Assembly: GCA_020634755.1 (NCBI GenBank)
Contig: JACKBC010000053.1
Coordinates: 1 to 44,981, forward strand
Length of the DNA: 44,981 bases
Direction: 5' to 3'
From: Caldilineaceae bacterium
GTDB lineage: Bacteria > Chloroflexota > Anaerolineae > Caldilineales > Caldilineaceae
Position numbers and translations under genes: made by a program. The notes under the pieces were generated by a model. It did not search any database, was not told the origin of the DNA, and was given only the letters and a program-made list of their open reading frames with translations. Within the stretch, counting starts at the first letter, position 1; every line of letters begins with the position of its first letter. Shown piece after piece: positions 35,238 to 43,442 of the stretch.

Positions 35238-36380
35238 CTAATCATCAAAAAACGGATCGTGCTGGCTGGCCACGGCGGTCAATCGATCGGCCATGAGCGC
35301 CAGGTCGCCGGGCACGCCGCCGCTGAGCAGGTGGACGCCCTTAAAGGTAAAATCGGGCGGATTTTCCTGGATCGAGCGCACGGTCATGAAGTCGCGCACA
35401 TCGTCAATGGTAAATGGTTCCAAGTTGGTTTTGACTATGAGCTGATTGAGCCCCAGCGATGAAAGATCGGGCGTCTGCCGACCGGTGATGATGATGACCA
35501 GTTCGCGCAGCGATTCATCGAGCAGATAGGGCAGCAAATGGCCGGTGATAAAGCTTTCCGCTTCTTCGGGCGCGGCTTCATATGCATCAAAGAGTAGCAC
35601 AACCTGGTGCTTATCGGCCAACAGCGCGGCCAGGCATTGAAAAAATGCTTCGTTGATCTGGCGTTCGGCATGCTGCTGCTCGGCTTCACTGACGCCGACC
35701 AAACGCAAGTTCTGATCCGTCACGGCGGTGATGCTTTCGGCCTCGGTCATGGCGGGGGCGGCCAGAATGCGATCGGCAAACGGTTGCCAATTTATGGCGC
35801 TGCGCTCCTCGCCCAGGCGAACAATGAGGTCGGGCAAAGTTTGGCGCCGAGAATAGTATCCCACCAAGCTAAAGCACTTGCTAAAAAGCGTGCTCCCTTC
35901 CAGATTCTCAAATTCTATGTCTGAAAAACGGGCAAATCGCGCCAATTCGGCTAAAGTAAAGACCTTTTGCATCTGTTCGGCCAGCGCGGCCAGATGCCGG
36001 CTGCCGGGGCTGGCGGCCGATTGGTTGGCGGTGACGCGATTGATGACCATATTGAGCTGGGCAAAGTAGTCGGGCTGCTCCAGCCGGTCGCGCAGCAGCC
36101 GAATTAGCCCCAAGTGGTCGGTCAGCTTGAGCATGTCCAGCGGGTTGCGGAAGTCGATGCGGGCGGCGGGCGCGCCCGCGGCAATAGTCTGGCAGATGCG
36201 CTGCATTTTGATAATCAGCCAGGTTTTGCCCATCTTTTCGGCGGCTTCGATCAACATGACCGATTGACGCGTGGCGGGTTGGAGTAATTTTTCAAAACCG
36301 CGCAATTTGCGTTCGCGGTCGACAAAAAGCGTTTCTTCGAACAGAGTCATGGAAGTATGGCGTATACCGATTGACAACAT
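35238..36380 (-). CDS. P-loop NTPase with effector-associated (death-like) domain
   Basis: STAND/AAA-type switch NTPase. From FVDRERKLRGFEKLL it leads to a degenerate Walker A, EAAEKMGKTW (about residue 46-56 of the longest frame), and ARIDFRNPLDM. Walker B, QVVLLFDAYEAAPEE, only comes near 265. Between them lies a helical block (about 132-215: FTLAELARFARFSDIEFENL, then LVGYYSRRQTLPDLIVRL) with the pattern of effector-associated or bacterial death-like domains. The C-terminal part has GRQTPDLSSLG and FTIDDVRDFM, as in STAND proteins. Start uncertain: ATG 36380 or ATG 36350; neither has a ribosome binding site. Its neighbours are the EAD1 protease upstream and the TPR protein downstream. Confidence 0.8.
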   Translation of the reverse strand: MLSIGIRHTSMTLFEETLFVDRERKLRGFEKLLQPATRQSVMLIEAAEKMGKTWLIIKMQRICQTIAAGAPAARIDFRNPLDMLKLTDHLGLIRLLRDRLEQPDYFAQLNMVINRVTANQSAASPGSRHLAALAEQMQKVFTLAELARFARFSDIEFENLEGSTLFSKCFSLVGYYSRRQTLPDLIVRLGEERSAINWQPFADRILAAPAMTEAESITAVTDQNLRLVGVSEAEQQHAERQINEAFFQCLAALLADKHQVVLLFDAYEAAPEEAESFITGHLLPYLLDESLRELVIIITGRQTPDLSSLGLNQLIVKTNLEPFTIDDVRDFMTVRSIQENPPDFTFKGVHLLSGGVPGDLALMADRLTAVASQHDPFFDD

Positions 36381-36446
36381 TGCTTGGACGGCTGGAAGCT
36401 GCGGCGGAATGGGAATGTGTATTCATAGACATAATTGTCTGGCCGC

Positions 36447-36502
36447 TTAATTTTTAGAAATTCCGTCTGACTTTTGCTCGAGTTGTGATTTCTAAAAATT
36501 AA
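36447..36502. repeat. 15-bp AT-rich inverted repeat in front of the NTPase gene
   Basis: TTAATTTTTAGAAAT (36447-36461) and ATTTCTAAAAATTAA (36488-36502) are exact reverse complements with 26 nt between. It lies 70-120 nt upstream of the NTPase gene, so it may be an operator or part of its promoter. Confidence 0.6.
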
Positions 36503-36534
36503 ATGTTCGCGGCAGTAGGTTGTGGGTTGGATAT

Positions 36535-36630
36535 TTCAAAACATTTGAAGAGCTGAAAGGGTGAACCTGCTTCCTTGCTCTTTCACCTCTTCACCCTTTC
36601 ATCTCTTCGCCCTTTCACCCCTTCACCCTA
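36535..36630. repeat. Simple-repeat tract starting at the protease stop codon
   Basis: Units of CTTTCACCCCTTCACCC type repeated about five times, with an inverted stretch GAGCTGAAAGGGTGA at its far end. On the minus strand the TAG stop of the protease is directly followed by GGTGAAGGGGTGAAAGGGCG. Confidence 0.7.
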
Positions 36631-37710
36631 AAGCTCCTCTTCCCCCAACAGATGACCAAAACCACGCGACGCAATCATCTCGGCCACGCGGCGGATGGGA
36701 ATGCCTTCGTTAGCAATGGGGATCTCATTGCGGTCACCGCTGTGATGCAGCGCGACCAGCGCCCAATTCTGGTCAAAACAGGGCGAACCGGACGAGCCGG
36801 GCTCTGTGTTGGTGCGATAGTAGACGCGGGTGTGGTTGGCGTCCAGCCCGGTGACGGCTTGCGAATCGATGGCCAGCTTGAGCGGCGCCCCCTTGGGATG
36901 TTGCACAATATAGAGCGCCGGATTGGCCACAAAGTCATGTTCGGCTGCGGGAATTTCGATCCAGCCGCGCGGCGGCGCTTGCGGATCCGTAGTTTCTCCC
37001 ACCGGCTCATGGCCCGGTTCGCCGTCAATTTGCAGCAGCGCGTAGTCCAAATGGGCCGGGTCAACCGTTCCGCTTTTGGGCATGGGCTGTAGGTCCACCG
37101 GATCATAAATCGAATAGTCGGCCAACCAGTTGGCGCCATCCACGGCGTACACTTTGCCCGCGCTGAGCGTTGTGCCGTCGCTGAGGCGCTTGTAGTCAAA
37201 GCGCACCTGCACATCGGCCGGGGCGCCGTTGCCGTCGATAATGTTTTTGACCACGTGATAGTTGGTCAGCACGGCGCGTGGACCCACCAAAAAGCCGGTG
37301 CCGGCCGCATCACCCTGGATTTCCACCCGGCAGACGCGCGTCTCAATTTCACCCAGCTTGGTGCGCCATTGGGCAATATCCAAATAGCTGTTGGCCTGGT
37401 TAATGAGCTTTTCCAGCTCGGACCGCGCTGGCGTGTTTTCTGGCGCCACGCCAAACTGCTGCGCAAAGGCCAGCAGTTGGTCGTTGCCCGGATTGGCCTG
37501 ACGGGCGGCCAGCAGCAATTGGTCCGTCCAGCCCTCGCGCTGCGAACGGTCGATCACTTTAAAGGCGATCTCTTCGTAGTCATCGCCCAGCGCCAGGTCT
37601 TCGCGACTTTTGTCCAGCCGAAAGCGCAGCATCATGTCAAAACGTTGGAGCGTAAACGCCGCGCGCAGCACTTGGCTAAACTGTTGAAATTGCCTGCCGG
37701 TCAGTTGCAT
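36628..37710 (-). CDS. EAD1-trypsin: effector-associated domain fused to serine protease
   Basis: The first 85 residues match effector-associated domain 1 (MQLTGRQFQQFSQVLRAAF, MMLRFRLDKSREDLALGDD, AARQANPGNDQL), a small helical adaptor that docks effectors to NTPase partners. After a linker follows a trypsin-like protease (about 115-355) with the full triad: H152 in LTNYHVV, D222 in LDYALLQI and S307 in EPGSSGSPCF. There is no signal peptide, so it acts in the cytoplasm. The ATG shares its A with the mazG stop (TAATG), so both are co-translated. Family knowledge: EAD-protease pairs belong to NTP-dependent conflict systems of multicellular bacteria. Target proteins are unknown. Confidence 0.9.
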   Translation of the reverse strand: MQLTGRQFQQFSQVLRAAFTLQRFDMMLRFRLDKSREDLALGDDYEEIAFKVIDRSQREGWTDQLLLAARQANPGNDQLLAFAQQFGVAPENTPARSELEKLINQANSYLDIAQWRTKLGEIETRVCRVEIQGDAAGTGFLVGPRAVLTNYHVVKNIIDGNGAPADVQVRFDYKRLSDGTTLSAGKVYAVDGANWLADYSIYDPVDLQPMPKSGTVDPAHLDYALLQIDGEPGHEPVGETTDPQAPPRGWIEIPAAEHDFVANPALYIVQHPKGAPLKLAIDSQAVTGLDANHTRVYYRTNTEPGSSGSPCFDQNWALVALHHSGDRNEIPIANEGIPIRRVAEMIASRGFGHLLGEEEL

Positions 37711-38048
37711 TATCTCTCGTCCCCATCGCCCCGAATCTTGCCCCGCTCCAATCGATCAAATAGCTTGACCAGATTGGCTTCGGCCACTTCCTGCAGCGAT
37801 AGGTCCAGTTCGGTGCAGATTTGGGCCAGATACCAGAGCACATCCCCCAACTCTTTCTTGAGCGCCTGCCGATCTTCTTCGCTGATCTGGCCCTGTTTGT
37901 CGCGGAAGAGCTTCTTTACTTTGCCGGCCACTTCGCCGGCTTCGTTGGTAAGCCCCAGCGTGGGATATATAATCGGGTGGTCCGTGTGGACCAAATTCCA
38001 AGTCTTGCGCGACTCTTGCTGATAGTGGTCAAAATCTTTTACGTGCAT
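37710..38048 (-). CDS. MazG-like nucleotide pyrophosphohydrolase
   Basis: All-alpha NTP pyrophosphatase that turns NTPs or modified nucleotides into NMP and PPi. The metal-binding pattern is clear: LTNEAGEVAGKVKKL (ExxE) near residue 33 and KKELGDVLWYLAQ (ExxD) near 65. At 112 aa it is a single MazG module. The TAA stop overlaps the ATG of the EAD1 protease gene, so it belongs to the same operon and is its first gene. R1 copy 6 ends 25 nt before the start codon. In this setting it may modulate a nucleotide signal or be an effector against phage nucleotides; this is inference. Confidence 0.9.
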   Translation of the reverse strand: MHVKDFDHYQQESRKTWNLVHTDHPIIYPTLGLTNEAGEVAGKVKKLFRDKQGQISEEDRQALKKELGDVLWYLAQICTELDLSLQEVAEANLVKLFDRLERGKIRGDGDER

Positions 38049-38073
38049 TGAATCTCAATTCTCTATATGATTA

Positions 38074-38159
38074 TCAGTACAGCGCAACAGTGTTGGCAAA
38101 ATAGGCGTTAATCTCGAATGGTGAATCCGACTCTATCTTTTGCGATTGCGATCTACTGA
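38074..38159 (-). repeat. R1 repeat copy 6 (86 bp, in mazG operon leader)
   Basis: Minus-strand copy with perfect TCAGTA/TACTGA ends and TTA on both flanks. The helix that reads GAGATA/TATCTC elsewhere reads AAGATA/TATTTT here: the G-C pair has become A-T, with one G-U, so pairing is kept. Its end is 25 nt upstream of the mazG ATG. Confidence 0.9.
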
Positions 38160-38231
38160 TTATTGCATACTTTTCTGGCAATGATTCTTTCAATTTCTTT
38201 ACGCGCCGTGTGGCTGTCCGTTGGGATTATA

Positions 38232-38268
38232 ACAAAGAATCCGAGTAATCAATACTCGGATTCTTTGT
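38232..38268. terminator. 16-bp perfect hairpin downstream of the E1-beta gene
   Basis: ACAAAGAATCCGAGTA (38232-38247) and TACTCGGATTCTTTGT (38253-38268) pair around ATCAA. It lies about 150 nt beyond the stop of the minus-strand E1-beta gene, and no T tract follows in either direction. It may be a terminator of atypical form or a protein-binding palindrome. Confidence 0.5.
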
Positions 38269-38420
38269 CAGCTATGCTTAACGATTAGCAGATTTGTGAT
38301 TCGCCACACAACGCATGGAATTTATAAAAGTTTTCTGGCGGCGGCCTTTGTGTTATGGGGCATATTTTTCTGTGTCTATCAGCCCGACCAACACGGAAAA
38401 TGGCGCAATCTGCGGACGCT

Positions 38421-39470
38421 CTAAAACTGCGCCAGCGCCAGCGCCGTCTGATAAATCTTGTCCGCATTGGGGCGGTAGGCGTCTTCCAGCGGCGGGCTAA
38501 AGGGCACCGGCACATCCAGCCCACCCATGCGGCGGATGGGTGCGTCCAGCCATTCGAAGGCTTCATCGGTGATCAGCGCGGCCACTTCGGCGCCCACGCC
38601 GGCCAAGCGATTGGCCGCGTGCACAATCAGCACTTTGCCCGTTTTGCGCGCCGTATCCAAGATAGCCTCCGTGTCCAGCGGCTTGAGCGTGCGGAGGTCC
38701 AGCACCTCGGCGTCAATGCCTGCTGCCGCCAAGCGCTCAGCCGCGCGCAATGCTTCATTAGCCATGGCGCCATAGGAGATAATCGATAGATCGTTCCCCT
38801 TGCGGGCCAGACGCGCTTTGCCGATCGGCACTACATATTCGCCTGCCGGCACGTGACCCTTCATGGCTCGATAGAGCGGTTTGCTTTCAAAATAGATGAC
38901 CGGATTATTGTCGCGGATGGCGGCAATGAGCAGCCCTTTGGCGTCGGCGGGCGTACCGGGCGCCACCACCTTGAGACCTGGCGCATGCACAAACCAAGCC
39001 TCGGGATTCTGGCTGTGATAGGGGCCGGAGCGCAGCCCGCCATCGGCCGGCGCGCGGATGACCCAGGGCACCGCACCGCGCCAGCGATAGTAATTAGTGG
39101 CGGCGTACTGCACAATGCTGTCAAAGGCCGTGGAGATAAAGTCGGCAAACTGCATTTCCATAACCGGCCGCAACCCCATGAGCGCCATGCCGGTGGCCGC
39201 GCCCACAAAGCTCAACTCGGTCATGGGCATATTCTGCACGCGGTATTCGCCAAACTCTTCGGTAAAGCCTTTGGTCACTTTAAATGCGCCGCCAAAGTCG
39301 CCGCCAATGTCCTCGCCCATGAGCAGCACATTGGGGTCGCGACGCATCTCCTCACGCAGCGCCTCGCTAATGGCCGCGATGTAGGTCATCTCGCGCCGTT
39401 CTTCGCTGGCGGGTGCAATGGATTCATCAATTGGATCGGCAAAGCCGAAGTTGCTGCCTACGTTGGTCAT
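38421..39470 (-). CDS. 2-oxoacid dehydrogenase E1 component, beta subunit
   Basis: Beta chain of the thiamine-diphosphate E1 of pyruvate, branched-chain 2-oxoacid or acetoin dehydrogenase complexes. GEDIGGDFGGAFKVTKGF lies near residue 52, NMPMTELSFVGAATGMAL near 80, MQFADFISTAFDSI near 106 and the usual C-terminal VPVPFSPPLEDAY. At 349 aa it is about 25 longer than typical because of the start MTNVGSNFGFADPIDESIA; ATG at the MTYIAAISEAL position is an alternative start. Immediately upstream, where the alpha subunit usually lies, there is only a TA relic. No alpha, E2 or E3 gene is in the window. Confidence 0.92.
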   Translation of the reverse strand: MTNVGSNFGFADPIDESIAPASEERREMTYIAAISEALREEMRRDPNVLLMGEDIGGDFGGAFKVTKGFTEEFGEYRVQNMPMTELSFVGAATGMALMGLRPVMEMQFADFISTAFDSIVQYAATNYYRWRGAVPWVIRAPADGGLRSGPYHSQNPEAWFVHAPGLKVVAPGTPADAKGLLIAAIRDNNPVIYFESKPLYRAMKGHVPAGEYVVPIGKARLARKGNDLSIISYGAMANEALRAAERLAAAGIDAEVLDLRTLKPLDTEAILDTARKTGKVLIVHAANRLAGVGAEVAALITDEAFEWLDAPIRRMGGLDVPVPFSPPLEDAYRPNADKIYQTALALAQF

Positions 39471-39492
39471 AGTACTCTAATCTAACTAAACT

Positions 39493-39749
39493 TTATGAGT
39501 GGGCTAATCCTCGATGTACAACGTCCCAAACAGCATCAGGATGTTTGTCTGCGACTAATAAAAGAACCCGCGCCGCACCTTGGGGTGATCGACGACCTTG
39601 CTCCCAGTTCTGTAGGGTTTTAATACTTACCCCGAGGAGCGCTGCGAATTCACTTTGTGAAAGCTCATAGCGCCCACGAATTTGTTTTACATCGGGGGCG
39701 GCAATTTGTGAACTTGCTTGGTCAAAATGGTGGTTTCAATGATAACCAT
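39493..39749 (-). pseudogene. higBA toxin-antitoxin relic joined by deletion
   Basis: Reading leftward, ATG 39749 gives MVIIETTILTKQVHKLPPPM and stops at TAA (39687-39689); the start matches HigB/RelE toxins (I.ETPxFTRQ...L). In another frame from about 39707 to TAA 39493 the DNA encodes VKQIRGRYELSQSEFAALLG, then VSIKTLQNWEQGRRSPQGAA and VLLLVADKHPDAVWDVV, the C-terminal HTH part of a HigA antitoxin, without a start codon. The C-terminal part of the toxin and N-terminal part of the antitoxin are missing, so an internal deletion has joined them out of frame. Confidence 0.7.
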
Positions 39750-39824
39750 AATGCCAACAAAGAATAGTCACCCTAAATTGTGATTGTGCGCCATTGACGG
39801 ATAAATGTCAACGCAAACCCAATG

Positions 39825-40703
39825 CTAAAACTTAATCGCCCCGTCGGTCAGCCCCTTCATGAACCAGCGCTGCAGCAGCGCATAGACCAAAATTACCGGG
39901 AAGGCGCTAAAGAGCAAGATGGCGGCATCGGCGGCTTCGTGGGCAAATTGGCCGCGCAGGTGGGGCACCACGGCAGTGGCCGCCTCATAGGAGCCGGTCA
40001 GCACTTTTTGGATGCCCACCGAAATGGTCAACTGCGTATCGCGATCGATCATGGTGTAGGTGACCAGATAGTCGCTCCAAACGCCCACAAAGGCCAGCGT
40101 AGCGATGACCACCATGGCGCTAGAGGCCAGCGGAAAAGCAATGCGCCAGAAGATCTGAAACCAGCTGGCGCCGTCGATCAGCGCCGATTCTTCGATCTCT
40201 TTGGGAATCGACAAAAAAGCTTGCCGCATGATAAAGATGGGGATGGGCAGCCCAGCCGAAAAGAGCAGAATCAGACCAAAGAGGCTGTTGCGCAGCTTGA
40301 GGAAAGCCATCAGCTCATAGAGCGCCATGAGCCCGCCGCTGCGCGGAATAAACATAGAGACCACAATAGAAATGAAAATGAGATCGCGCCCCCAAAAATT
40401 CATGCGGGCAAAAGCATAACCGGCCAACGAGGCCGCAATGACCTGGATCACAGAAACGCCGATGGCCAGAATAAAGCTGTTGCGCATATAGAGCGGCAGC
40501 TCCTGCAGCGAGGTGAGTAGATATTCATAGTTGACGAACGAGATGCGGCCGGGAATCAGCGCCGCCGAGTTGGTGAAGAATTCTTCGCGATCTTTAAGCG
40601 ATGTGGAAACCATCCACAAGATGGGCAGCAAAATAATGAAGACCGCCAGCCAGAGCAATATATGGTTCCATAGACTGCGACGCAGCCAACTTTGGTTTGA
40701 CAT
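39825..40703 (-). CDS. Sugar ABC transporter permease (MalG type)
   Basis: Inner-membrane subunit of a carbohydrate uptake ABC transporter. Six transmembrane helices (the first LLWLAVFIILLPILWMVSTS, near residue 15). The EAA loop reads EIEESALIDGASWFQIFWRI (about 190-210), which contacts the ATPase. At 292 aa it has normal length. GAGAAAG before the ATG is a moderate ribosome binding site. It is the last of three genes (binding protein, MalF type, MalG type) on the minus strand, but a 315-bp repeat-filled gap separates it from the MalF gene. The ATPase is not encoded here; shared MsmK/MalK-like ATPases are common for this family. Confidence 0.92.
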   Translation of the reverse strand: MSNQSWLRRSLWNHILLWLAVFIILLPILWMVSTSLKDREEFFTNSAALIPGRISFVNYEYLLTSLQELPLYMRNSFILAIGVSVIQVIAASLAGYAFARMNFWGRDLIFISIVVSMFIPRSGGLMALYELMAFLKLRNSLFGLILLFSAGLPIPIFIMRQAFLSIPKEIEESALIDGASWFQIFWRIAFPLASSAMVVIATLAFVGVWSDYLVTYTMIDRDTQLTISVGIQKVLTGSYEAATAVVPHLRGQFAHEAADAAILLFSAFPVILVYALLQRWFMKGLTDGAIKF

Positions 40704-40762
40704 TAGCTTTCTCGACTGATGAAATTACGTTTATACTCATCTCAACCGCAGTATAGTTCCCA

Positions 40763-41006
40763 GAACCTGTCGAAGGGCGCGGCGGGCTTCGACAGGTTCA
40801 GCCCCGCCTATCTGAGTAATTACAGATACGTTGTAACTATACAGCCCCCCTCCTAAATCCTCCCCCCACGCGGTGGAGGGAGGACTTACCGTCTCGTCAA
40901 CGAGGCAATTTCGACTATCGAAATTGCTTCGTTGACCTGGTGACGGCGCCCCTCTCCGCCTAAGCCCAGCTTAGGCGGAGAGGGGCGAAGCCTGAATAGT
41001 TACGAT
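40763..41006. repeat. Cluster of nested palindromes between the permease genes
   Basis: Three inverted repeats in 225 bp: GAACCTGTCGAAG/CTTCGACAGGTTC (40763-40799), GTCAACGAGGCAATTTCGA with one mismatch to its partner (40896-40936), and CGCCCCTCTCCGCCTAAGC with a perfect 19-bp partner and 3-nt loop (40947-40987). The last two are framed by TTGTAACTATACAG (about 40831-40844) and, inverted, CTGAATAGTTACGA (about 40991-41004), matching 12 of 14, like terminal repeats of a miniature element of about 175 bp. Confidence 0.65.
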
Positions 41007-41018
41007 ACGTTAACCGTA

Positions 41019-41969
41019 TTACTCGCGCGACCAGCGGAAGATTGCCGCCGCAATCAGCGCGCTGGCCAGCCCCAGCACCAGACTAATGGCTGCGGCATAG
41101 CCCAGACGCAAGTCGCCCAGTTGAAAGGCTATCTGATACAAATGCAGCCCGATGGTGCGCGTCGAATCTTGTGGACCGCCTCCGGTTAGCAGCAGCATGG
41201 CGTCGGTTGTCCCCAGCACGCCCAACAACAGCACCACAATCAGCGCCAGCGTTGGTTTGAGCAGCGGCAGCGTGATCCAGCGCAGCTGCTGCCAGCCATT
41301 GGCGCCATCCAGCGATGCCGCTTCATACACTTCGCTGCTTATATTATAGATGCCGATCAAAAAGAGCAGCGTGGGGAAACCCACAATAATCCAGATGTGC
41401 GCGGCGGCAATGGCGGGCAGCGCCGTGGCCACGTCCCCCAGCCAATTAGGTGGATGCTCCACGCCCCAGTTGCGCAAGTTGGTGTTGAGAAAGCCAAATT
41501 TATCGCCATACATTTCGCGGAACATCAAGAAACTGACCGCCACCGGCAGAATTGACGGCAGGTAGACTACCCAGCGATAGAAGCCGGCGCCGTGCCGTAC
41601 TTTGCTGATGAGCACCGCCATGAGCAGCGCCAGCACAAGGGTCAATGGCACAACCATCAGCGTATATTTAATGGCCACACCAAAGGTTTCCCACACTTTA
41701 TCGTCGGTGGCCATTTCGCTAAAATTGGCCACGCCGTTAAAGTCCCAGCGCGTTTTGGGGTAGAGAAAGCGGTAGTCGGTAAAGGCCATGAGAAAGCCGC
41801 GCACAATGGGCCAGATGTTGAAGACCAGATAGAGGATCATGGCCGGCGCAATAAAGAGATAGCCCAGTGGATTGTTGCGCTTGCGTTCACCGCGCTGCTG
41901 ACGCCAGCTCTGCCACAACTGTCCAACATCGCGCCGTCCGCTCAGGTTTTCAGAGACTTCGGTTGTCAT
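41019..41969 (-). CDS. Sugar ABC transporter permease (MalF type)
   Basis: Second permease subunit. Six or more transmembrane helices (the first IAPAMILYLVFNIWPIVRGF near residue 40). EAA loop EVYEAASLDGANGWQQLRWI near 215. Length 316 aa. AAAGG lies about 8-9 nt before the ATG. A gap of 135 bp with an inverted simple repeat separates it from the binding protein gene upstream. Pairs with the MalG-type permease to form the channel. Confidence 0.92.
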   Translation of the reverse strand: MTTEVSENLSGRRDVGQLWQSWRQQRGERKRNNPLGYLFIAPAMILYLVFNIWPIVRGFLMAFTDYRFLYPKTRWDFNGVANFSEMATDDKVWETFGVAIKYTLMVVPLTLVLALLMAVLISKVRHGAGFYRWVVYLPSILPVAVSFLMFREMYGDKFGFLNTNLRNWGVEHPPNWLGDVATALPAIAAAHIWIIVGFPTLLFLIGIYNISSEVYEAASLDGANGWQQLRWITLPLLKPTLALIVVLLLGVLGTTDAMLLLTGGGPQDSTRTIGLHLYQIAFQLGDLRLGYAAAISLVLGLASALIAAAIFRWSRE

Positions 41970-42000
41970 GGTGGACCTTTCGTTGAGAAGAGGGAGTATG

Positions 42001-42104
42001 GATTAGGGAGTAGAGAGTAAGAAGAGGGATGAAGGAGTAGGAAGTGGGGCTGAAGCGGGGGCGTCGCTGCCCCCGCCTACTCCTTACTTCCTACTCCCAG
42101 TTCC
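42001..42104. repeat. Inverted simple repeat between binding-protein and permease genes
   Basis: GGAGTAGGAAGT (42034-42045) pairs with ACTTCCTACTCC (42086-42097), and inside it GCGGGGGC (42055-42062) with GCCCCCGC (42069-42076). Around it are GGAGTA/GAAGAG-type simple repeats. It starts at the TAA stop of the binding protein gene. A stem here could lower read-through and so keep permeases below binding protein. Confidence 0.65.
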
Positions 42105-43442
42105 TTACCCTTGCTTCATCTTCGCCATCTCATCGTGCATTTCGGCCAGGGCGCTTTCCATGGCTTCTTCGGCGCTCATGTTGTTGCCCGGGTCCAGCGC
42201 TTTTTCGATCCAGGGGGCCGCTGCGCTATTCTGTAAACCCCAGAAGAGGTTAACAGGGAAGGGGACCGATTCGCGTACCAGTTCAATGCCATCTAACTGC
42301 CAGGCCTGCACCGAGTTGCCCTTGATGAAATCGTCATAAGTGTATTGATAGGCGGGCTTGGCGGCGACGGTGGCAATCTGTTCGCCAGTGGCTTTGTTGT
42401 TGGGGCCAAACCACCAGAGCAGGAAGTCCATCATGCCTTGGGCATTGTTGGCGCCATTGAGCACCACACTGCCGTTGAGCCAGAAGGGTGCGCCGGCCTT
42501 GATGTCATCCTTTTCCAGCTTGATGTTAAGCCCGGTGGTGGCGGCGTCTTCACCAAAGGTCTGCTGGGCCATGGTGCCGTGAACGTCGTACGAAGTCATA
42601 ATGGCCGTGCCGCCCTTGAGCCAGTTGCCAAAGCTTTCGCCGTGGATGCCCGGCATTAGCTCGGCGGCTACCATTTCTTGCTTCCATTTGAGCGCCGCAA
42701 TGGATGCTTCACCAGTCCAGTCGACCAGCCCCTCATCGGTCAGCGGCGCATCGGTGGCGCCCCAGATCATGGAGATGTGGTCACAGAGTGGGCTACAGGC
42801 GGCGTCAAACGGCGTCCAATCTGGCGAGGTGGCTTTGATGGCTTCAGCCGCGGCGCGCACTTCGTCCCACGTTTCGGGTGGTTCGGCCCCGGCCGCGTTG
42901 AGCGGTTCCCAGAACCAGCCCAGCGCCACGCTGCCCACATTGCCCGGAATGGTGTACTGTTTGCCTTCATACTTGCTGGACTCTAATACCGACGGGATAA
43001 TGGCCGGCACCACCTTGTCGGCATCGGCCACGGTGGAGACGGCAATCAAGTCGTCCAGCGGCTGGATCAGGTCGCGGCTCACCCAGCTCTCAATGCCCCA
43101 CGGTCCTTCAATAACGGCAAAGCCATCCCAAATTAGGTCGCCAGCCGCCACCGCGGCCTGAATTTTCTGGTCGGCCGCGCCAGCCGGTTCGTCGATAACG
43201 ATCTTCTGTTCCGATTCCTGATTCCAGGCTTCGGCTGCGGCGTCCGCGGCATAGGCATTGCGAATGTCTGGGCGCACCAGGAAGCTAATCTGCTGTGCCT
43301 CCGAGCTGGCCGCGCCGCCACTATCGCCGCCCGGCGCGGGTACGGCGCAGGCCGCCAAGGCCGCCGCCACGGTCACGCCACCGGCGGCCATCAAAAACTG
43401 GCGTCTGCTCATATTGTGCAGTTGATCTGAGCGATTGTTCAT
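42105..43442 (-). CDS. Sugar ABC transporter substrate-binding lipoprotein
   Basis: Extracellular solute-binding protein of family 1 (maltose/oligosaccharide type). The N terminus has a twin-arginine signal (MSRRQFLMAAGG, from residue 11) and a lipobox LAAC near residue 32, so it is exported folded and lipid-anchored. The mature part has the usual two-lobe features (FWEPLNAAGAEPPETWDEV near 170, GIHGESFGNWLKGGTAIM near 270). At 445 aa it has normal length. AAGGAGA precedes the ATG. First gene of the transporter set. The sugar cannot be named from sequence. Confidence 0.92.
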   Translation of the reverse strand: MNNRSDQLHNMSRRQFLMAAGGVTVAAALAACAVPAPGGDSGGAASSEAQQISFLVRPDIRNAYAADAAAEAWNQESEQKIVIDEPAGAADQKIQAAVAAGDLIWDGFAVIEGPWGIESWVSRDLIQPLDDLIAVSTVADADKVVPAIIPSVLESSKYEGKQYTIPGNVGSVALGWFWEPLNAAGAEPPETWDEVRAAAEAIKATSPDWTPFDAACSPLCDHISMIWGATDAPLTDEGLVDWTGEASIAALKWKQEMVAAELMPGIHGESFGNWLKGGTAIMTSYDVHGTMAQQTFGEDAATTGLNIKLEKDDIKAGAPFWLNGSVVLNGANNAQGMMDFLLWWFGPNNKATGEQIATVAAKPAYQYTYDDFIKGNSVQAWQLDGIELVRESVPFPVNLFWGLQNSAAAPWIEKALDPGNNMSAEEAMESALAEMHDEMAKMKQG

